NCBI GenBank assembly: GCA_001972305.1
Contig: BDDD01002277.1
Location: 217,216 to 281,215, forward strand
Length of the DNA stretch: 64,000 nucleotides
Source: Cephalotus follicularis
Taxonomy: Eukaryota > Streptophyta > Magnoliopsida > Oxalidales > Cephalotaceae
Reading direction: 5' to 3'
Positions 57,525 to 64,000 of this stretch are shown here, piece after piece; position 1 is the stretch's first letter, and every line of letters starts with the position of its first letter. The position numbers and the translations under genes were made by a program. The notes under the pieces were generated by a model. It made no database searches. It saw only the letters and a program-made list of their open reading frames with translations, and was not told the origin of the DNA.

Positions 57525-58693
57525 CTTGCGACTCAGCGCATCCGCCACTACATTCGCTTTTCCTGGGTGGTATTGAATGTTGCAGTTATAATCATTAACG
57601 AAGTCCACCCATCGTCTTTGTCTCATGTTGAGCTCCTTCTGGGAAACAAATACTTTAAGCTCTTATGGTCAGTAAAGATCTCAAATTGAGCACCATAGAG
57701 GTATTGCCTCCATTTCTGCAAAGCAAATACTATGGCCGCCAACTCAAGATTGTGTACGGGATAATTTTCTTCGTATGGTTTTAACTTTCTCGATGCGTAG
57801 GCAATCACCCTACCATGTTGCATAAGAACGCATCCCAATCCTTTCCCAAAAGCATCAGTATAGACAGTGAAACCCTCATTACCCTCTGGTAATGCCAGCA
57901 CTGGAGCTGAAATCAACCGACTCTTCAACTCTTGGAAATTCGCCTCACAAGAATCATCCCACACAAAACTTGACTTCTTCTGAGTCAACTGTGTCAATGG
58001 TGTAGCAAGCTTCGAAAACCCTTCGATGAACCTTCGGTAGTAGCCAGCCAATCCCAAGAAACTACGAACTTCGGTAACGTTTCTCGGTTGGGGCCAATTA
58101 ACAATACTTTCTATCTTCGAAGGATCCACCGACAATCCTTCACTTGACACTATGTGACCTAGGAAAGTCACGTGATCCAGCCAAAATTCGCACTTGCTAA
58201 ACTTGGCATATAGCTGTTCCTTCCGTAGTGTCTGCAATACAATCCTCAAGTATTGTGTGTGTTCCTCAATGCTCTTTGAATAAATCAGGATGTCATCTAA
58301 GAATATAACGACAAACTGGTCAAGATAGGGTTGGAACACTTTGTTCATCAGACACATAAAGGCTGCAGGAGCAGTTGTCAAACCAAACGGCAGTATCAGA
58401 AATTTGTAATGCCCATATCTGGTTCGAAATGCGGTCTTCTCCACATCACCTTCTCTGATCCTCAACTGATGATAACCTATTCTCAGGTCAAGTTTGGAGA
58501 ATACAGTAGAGCCTTGAAATTGGTCGAACAACTCCTCAATATGTGGCAGAGGATACTTGTTCTTCACAGTCACCTAATTTAGCAGCCTGTAATCGATGCA
58601 TAGCCGCATTGATACATCCTTCTTTTTCACAAACAGGACCGGTGCTCCCCATGGTGATACACTCAGTCTGATAAAGCCCTTATCAAGGTAATC
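57525..58693 (-). pseudogene. Element F reverse transcriptase and RNase H (one frameshift)
   Basis: The open segment 57623-58573 carries [19 protein letters not shown], the catalytic [29 protein letters not shown], and RNase [19 protein letters not shown] with [23 protein letters not shown]-like spacing. A single-base loss in an A run near 57640 (GGGAAAC here, GGGAAAAC in element E) shifts the frame inside RNase H. Stops at 58694 and 58574-58576 separate it from protease. Neighbouring frames match on both sides. Confidence 0.9.
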
Positions 58694-60568
58694 CTATAAT
58701 TGAACCTTCAACTCCTTCAGTTCGGCAGGAGCCATTCGGTATGGTGCTTTGGATATAGGAGCAGTCCCCGACAATAGTTCAATGCTGAATTCTATATCTC
58801 TCTCCGGTGGCAACGAAGTGAGATCATCCGGAAACACATCAGGAAATTCACATACAACAGGCACTTGCTCAATACTAGGCGTACCTTTTGTATGATCAAT
58901 CATATACGCCAAATAGCTTTCACATCCTTGCTTGAGATACTTCTGTGCTCGAGTATATGAAATAATTGGAGCAGAAACATTCTTCTCTCCGATGAACTTG
59001 CACTCAGTCCCATCTTGAAGATAAAAGGTCATCATCTTGTTATAGCAATCGACACAAGCATGATGAGCATACAACCAGTCCATTCCCAAGATTACATCAA
59101 AATCTCGGATAGGTAATACTATCAAGTCAGTAGATAACTGAATCTCAGCTACCATGATCTCATAATCTTTCATTATGGTGTCAGATAGAAGACAAGTACC
59201 AGCAGGAGTACTCACCTCCAATACATAAGGTAATCTAGAAGTAACACCATGCAAGTTGCAAGCAAATTCAGATGCAATGAATGAATGTGTCGCACCAGGG
59301 TCAATCAGTACATGAGCTAGTATGCCAGATATATAAATAGTACCTCCCGCAACAGTAGTAGATTCTGGCACATCATCTCTAGATAAGGTGTAGACCCTAC
59401 CTTTCACAATCCCTTTTCCGGTATCCTTTCGCGGTTGAGCAGCCGCAACGCTACCACTTGCACCAGCACTTCCCTGTTGGCCGCATGCTTGATCCCTTAT
59501 CATTGGACAACTATTCAGCATGTGTTCTTGTGAACCACACCTCAAGCATTTCCCCATCTTTTTCAAGCATTCAGTCTCATCATGGTTCTGGTGACCACAA
59601 AAAGTACATCCACCTGAATTCTGTTGACCGCTTCGGTTAGGAGTCCTTGATCGTGAATTTCTGCGTCGAGAACCTCCTTGACCTCTATTGTCAGACTTTG
59701 TTGACTTAGCAGGATTATTACTCCCTTGCCCCTGTGACTGTGCGGCCTTTGATTGATTAGTACGAGTCCGTTCCGCCCTTCTCTCATTCGCATTGGCTTC
59801 CAGAATCATCGCCCTCTCAGCAATATCCACAAAAGAGGTTAGCTGCAACATCAACAGTTTAGATCTGATATCAGGTCAAAGGCCTTTTAGAAACCTTCGG
59901 ATCATCCGTGATTCACCCTCCACAAGGTAAGGTGTATGTCTTGCCAGCTCCACAAATCTAGTCTGGTATTGAGCTACTGTCATGTCCCTTTGACGTAACT
60001 CCATCAGTTCGGTCTCCCTCCGGTCACGTTCTATCTGTGGCACATAAGTTGTAAGGAACTCAGACTGAAATCTATCCTAAGTCCTGTCAAGTCCACGAGA
60101 TTCCCACTTTGCTTCAGTCCTTTCCCACCAATAAGTAGCCTCGCCCCACAAGCGGTATACAACAAAGTTGAGTTTCTGCTCATCAATACATTCCAGGGCA
60201 GCAAATATTTTCTCCGATTCACTAATCCACTGCTTAGCCACAGTAGCATTCATCTCACCATTAAATGTCGGAGGATTCTGTCTCATGAACCGCTCCAGAT
60301 CTCGGCCAAATCCATCGGTATGAAAAGCTTCAAGAGCATGATATGCCTGGTTAGCCTCGTACATTTGCCGAATCTGTTCCATGGTTGCTGCATTAGCTTG
60401 CATCTGTTGTTGGAAAAGATCAACCATGCGGTCAAAATTACTCCTCTCATCTTGCACTGGAGGAATATTCACTCCTTCATTCGCTGGCGGATCATGTTCG
60501 TGCACTGGCTGTGCATTGACTCCTTCGGCGGCTCTATGCCTTCCCCTTTTTCCTCTTCGTAGGTCCAT
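58694..60568 (-). pseudogene. Element F gag and protease (broken)
   Basis: The start is taken at 60568 (MDLRRGKRGRHRAAEGVN) because element E begins the same way; an upstream in-frame Met at 60613 is less likely. The gag core reads WGEATYWWERTEAKWES. Zinc knuckles are CTFCGHQNHDETEC and CLRCGSQEHMLNSC. The protease active site is LIDPGATHSFIAS. Stops at 60077 and 59876-59878 interrupt gag; the segment 58694-59854 is open for 386 residues. Confidence 0.91.
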
Positions 60569-60656
60569 TCGGTTTCCTATATGGAATGATATAATCATTA
60601 GGAAACAATTCATTCAATTTCTGAGAAACTTATCCCAGCTAGCATATATGGAATTT

Positions 60657-60668
60657 GCTCTTATACCA
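60657..60668 (-). other. Primer-binding site of element F (mutated)
   Basis: The minus strand reads TGGTATAAGAGC; relatives have TGGTATCAGAGC. Confidence 0.8.
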
Positions 60669-60671
60669 TGC

Positions 60672-61955
60672 TGTCACACCCCGTTATTCCATTACATTTA
60701 GACAACATATGTGGTGATATCAGGAATAAGTAAAATAATCCGGCATTCCCATTAACAATTCAAGTATATAAGCGGAAGCATTCCATAAGCCGGATTATAA
60801 AATAAAAGTCATCCGCACGGAGCCCATACAACGTGCTCGTGCAATACTAGCAATTATCCTTTTACACAAGGAAAGTAAAACAACAACATGGAGTGCGAAC
60901 CGTTCATTACAAAACAATACGACATAAAGGTAACAACCTTAAGCAGAAAGAAGCTCTCCAAAAGCTTCAGCAGCACCCTTCGAACGCCCTTGCTTAATCT
61001 GAAATTGTAAGGGGTTAGCCGTTGTCCTCACTTGGCTAAGTAGGAAGATAATGCATGATAAATGAATATATAAATGTAAACATGCATGACAGTTATTTAA
61101 AATAACATATATATATTATTTCAATATATACGCAAACATGCCAAGTGGCCATAGACAGTACAATGCAAGAATACCTCACAAGGGCACAATCAATCAGTAC
61201 AGTGGTTTAGGTGTCATATGTCACTAACTCCTAGTACCAACTGTGCACCACCTATCTATCACCCTTCACTCCGAAGATGATAGATCAGGTCAGTTACTAC
61301 CGGCATTAGCGGGCAGTTTAAAAATTATGATCTACATTGCAGACAGTTTGGGTGGATACTCTAGCCAACTCCTGGCACATAGGACCACCTCCGTAGCCAG
61401 TGATGTCTCATATCACTCGACTAACGGCAATAGCATAGACAATCAATTCAATCAATTCAGTGACAATATTACATATATCTATAATATGCAATGTAATGGT
61501 AGTTTTCATTTTTAGAAAACATAACAATTCAGTCAATGGTTCTCTTGGAGAACTAAACAGTAACAGTGCCTCTATTAAGAGGAAAAAATAGTAGTTTGTG
61601 TAACAATAAGATTTTCTGTTAGAAATCCGTTGTTCAAAATCATTAATTATGCTTTAAGCATTAAGTTGGTAAAATCCTTGAATATATATATATATAACAG
61701 TAGTAATTCTATAAAATAACAATAATGGCGAATATAAAATAACAGTTCAAGGATATTTATAATCATAATCAATTCCATTAAAAATTTCTACACTTACTGT
61801 TCTAAACCGTCGACAGTTTCTGTGTAAGTGTCAACGGTTGTTGTCTAAGCGTTGACACTACACGCATGATCAAAGCTTAAGCGTCGACATTATAAGCCTT
61901 AACCGGCGTTTTCCACACCAAAGCGTCGACGGTCTTAACTTAAGCGTCGGCGCTT
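60672..61955 (-). repeat. Element F 5' LTR, truncated
   Basis: Matches 53454-54752 of the other LTR, then stops within the GTCGAC cluster. The outer half (promoter side) is missing, so this copy cannot be transcribed from its own 5' LTR. Confidence 0.92.
61805..61955. repeat. GTCGAC cluster at truncation point of element F
   Basis: Matches 54603-54752. The last core reads GCGTCGGCGCTT, where the partner has GCGTCGACGCTT, and the truncation follows directly. Confidence 0.9.
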
Positions 61956-63284
61956 ATGTAGTGATTTAGAGCAACTTATGAGTGTCACGAGTGAACCATC
62001 GTATGCGGACATAGTGAATTATATAGTTACGGGATCGTACCATAAAAGTGGTCCGCTCAAGATAAGCGTCGATTTCTTTCTCAAGTCAAACATTTTTTTT
62101 TGGGATGATCCTTACCTGTTTAAAGCATGCGACGATGTGTTCCTGATCATGAATGTCTATCTATACTCTCTTTTTGTCATGACCAAGCTTGTGGTGGCCA
62201 TTTCGGCCCAATAAAGACAGTGGCCAAAGTTTTACAATGTGGTTTTTATTGGCCGAATCTTTTCAAAGATGCTTTTCAGTATTGTCATGCTTGTGCGTCT
62301 TGTCAATCATTAGGCCATGTGACTAAGAGGAATATGATGCCTTTGGCTCCGATTTTGACAGTAGATATTTTTGATGTTTGGGACATCGATTTCATGGGTC
62401 CTTTTCCCAATTCGTTTGGAAATTTATATATCCTTCTGGCTGTTGAATATGTCTCGAAATAGATTGAGGCGATTCCTTGTCGAACCAATGACAACTCTGT
62501 GGTCGTCAAGTTCCTCAAGGAACATATCTTTTCTTGTTTTGGTACCCCATGTGCCATCATTAGTGATAAGGGTACCTACTTTTGCAATCTCTCTTTCGAA
62601 GCTTTCGTGAAAAGATATGGGATCACTCACAAACTTGCCACTCCTTACCATCCGCAAACTAGTGGGCAAGTTGAAGTATCCAATCGCCAAATAAAGCAAA
62701 TCTTAGAAAAAATAGTCAACCCTAGCCGAAAAGATTGGTCCACCCGACTTGTGGATGATTTGTTGGCTTATCGAACAGCTTTCAAGACTGACCTTGGTCA
62801 ATTTCCTTACCGGCTTGTGTACGGTAAAGCTTGTCATCTTCCAGTAGAATTAGAACATCGGGCCTTTTGGGCAATTAAGCAATTTAATTTTGATCGTTTC
62901 ATTGCGGGTAGTCATCGTGCTCTCCAACTATATGAGTTGGAAGAGATCCGAAATGATGCATATGACAACGTAAAGATTTCCAAAGAAAAGACCAATGCCT
63001 TTCATGATGCGCGTATTTTAAGAAAACATTTCGAAGTAGGAGACAAAGTGCTTTTGTATAATTCACGATTACATATGTTTCCTGGAAAATTGAGATTCTG
63101 TTGGGATGGCCCCTATATTGTTCAAAATGTTTTCTCACATGGTGTTTTTGAGATTTGTAAGCCAGGTACTGAAGATGTTTTTAAAGTGAATGGGCAGCGA
63201 TTGAAGAAATTTTTGGAATTCACAGCCGCATCGATGGAAGAGGCTATGGACCTTCATGAGCCTCTTTATTTTGAGCCTCCATGA
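61956..63284 (+). pseudogene. Athila integrase (largely intact)
   Basis: Begins with linker sequence (PSYADIVNYIVTG), then the zinc-binding region HACASCQSLGHVTKRNMMP, the core IDFMGPFPNSFG (catalytic Asp), [10 protein letters not shown] (Asp) and [16 protein letters not shown] (Glu), and the C-terminal [28 protein letters not shown] frameshift near 62127 and a TAG at 62461-62463 (Trp position before IEAIPCRT) break the front. From 62499 to the stop at 63284 it is open for 261 residues. A short piece of linker was probably lost with the LTR end of element F. Confidence 0.9.
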
Positions 63285-64000
63285 TTATAGTCGGTAAACC
63301 CTACCCCGATTGTTCTTGTATTTATTGCATTGTTTCATTCCTTGTTTTTATAATTGATTTTTCATTGCATTGAGGACAATGCAAAATTTAAGTATAGGGG
63401 GGGTGGTTTAGTACCAAAGTTCATTTTAATTAATTTTGAAAGTAGGAATAAATATTGATATGCTTAGAAATAATAGAAAATCCCATAGGAGAAATAATAA
63501 AAATGTTGTTTTCAAGGTAAAGAAAAGGAATACATCTCAAGGTAGGAGTTTGTGTGAAAATAAAAAAAAAATGAATAAAAGAGACCAGTCTTGTGTGTTT
63601 TCAAAAGTTTCATAAATCTTAGTAAGGAGTTAAGCCAAAGAATTGATGTTCTTACATATAAAAAAAAAAAGAGAATAAAAAGATAATGTTTATTTTACCT
63701 CTTTAAATTCGGTCTTACTTTATAGCCTATTTGATTCGAGTAATTAAGCCTTAGGGATGTTCTACACCTAGTTCCTTAAAGCCAACTGGTTTGAGAGTAA
63801 CTGGTCAAAAGCTCGCTACATGAGTCTTATAGAAAGCTTAAGAGACTAAGACATTGCACAAATTTAAGTTGTATAAATCTAAAGCTACTTAGTAATTTGG
63901 GTGTCTGGTGTTTGCTCCATCCATGTCATTCAAACCAACGGTAGTGGAGGAATGAGTTCAATAAAAGAAAAAAAAAGAAAGAAGAAAAAAGAAAGAAAAA
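63285..64000 (+). other. Athila post-integrase region
   Basis: No convincing ORF. It contains GCATTGAGGACAATGC (63367-63382) and a G-run AGTATAGGGGGGGTGG (about 63391-63406), a feature commonly found after Athila integrase. Then come A-rich purine tracts (63555, 63660, 63970-64000). An env-like gene, found in some Athila elements, is not seen here. Confidence 0.6.

Larger units (their letters stand above)
53454..61955 (-). mobile_element. Element F: Tekay-type gypsy element in Athila
   Basis: A minus-strand element between Athila RNase H and integrase. The left (3') LTR is 53454-55941 (2,488 bp) and the right (5') LTR is only 60672-61955, its outer 1.2 kb missing. Athila sequence resumes at once at 61956. 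The missing LTR end means that no target duplication can be read. The LTR copies look very similar by eye, suggesting a fairly recent insertion, but identity was not counted. Confidence 0.92.
47761..64000 (+). mobile_element. Athila-type Ty3-gypsy element, split by element F
   Basis: A plus-strand element: LTR, tRNA-Asp primer site, gag, protease, RT, RNase H, then (after element F) integrase and a G-run beyond it. The primer site, the RT motif FMDDFSV and the long post-integrase region are typical of the Athila clade. The 3' LTR lies outside the window. Point stops and frameshifts affect every domain except integrase, which is open for 261 residues. Confidence 0.9.

Noticed and set aside
63285-64000. 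Env-like gene after Athila integrase
   Set aside because: No open frame of useful length and no signal peptide or membrane segment is visible here; the region may be cut by the window end.

Overview
This 64 kb window looks like transposon-packed, probably pericentromeric, DNA from a flowering plant (probably a eudicot; I cannot name the species). I find no ordinary host gene, rRNA, tRNA or CRISPR array. Almost everything is an LTR retrotransposon, a solo LTR or a small DNA transposon. The clade names below rest on gag, RT and integrase motifs, primer-binding sites and LTR ends. All coding regions are broken by stop codons or frameshifts.

Layout. (1) 1-7120: element A, a minus-strand Ty3/gypsy element of Tekay/Del chromovirus type. 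Its 5' LTR is 5501-7120 and its 3' LTR is cut by the window start (1-715). (2) 7121-9190: AT-rich flank with a hairpin MITE-like repeat and a truncated LTR that abuts a broken copia reverse transcriptase. (3) 9192-44449: one minus-strand Ty1/copia element, split by later insertions: a solo LTR (10989-13393) and the large gypsy element D (14159-43183). D carries in its left LTR a second solo LTR (14940-17399) and a Tourist-like MITE (19694-20072). Its right LTR carries element E (25365-40517). E in turn carries a solo LTR (25537-28200) and a chimeric retroelement (31215-34053) that splits its integrase. The nest is therefore copia > D > E > chimera. The copia leader also holds a CACTA-type MITE (44003-44183). 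(4) 44450-47760: remnant LTR-like DNA split by another solo LTR (44969-47535). (5) 47761-64000: a plus-strand Athila-type gypsy element (5' LTR, tRNA-Asp primer site, gag, PR, RT, RNase H, integrase). It is split between RNase H and integrase by element F (53454-61955), a minus-strand Tekay-type element whose 5' LTR has lost its outer half.

Insertion boundaries are supported by 5-bp target duplications I could read directly: CCAGA, ACAAG, CAAGT, GATGA, AATTA, and an imperfect TAAAT/CAAAT. Filled and empty sites can also be compared, because E and D each have two LTR copies.

The most unusual signal is not a gene. Clusters of palindromes centred on GTCGAC occur in the LTRs of at least six distinguishable LTR families here, including both chromoviral and Athila elements. 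The core is constant, but the arms differ between families and stay symmetrical, giving perfect palindromes of 12-18 bp. Three truncation or rearrangement junctions (near 9180, 32780 and 61955) fall at or beside these clusters. This may be a regulatory site, a recombination-prone site, or both; the sequence alone cannot decide.
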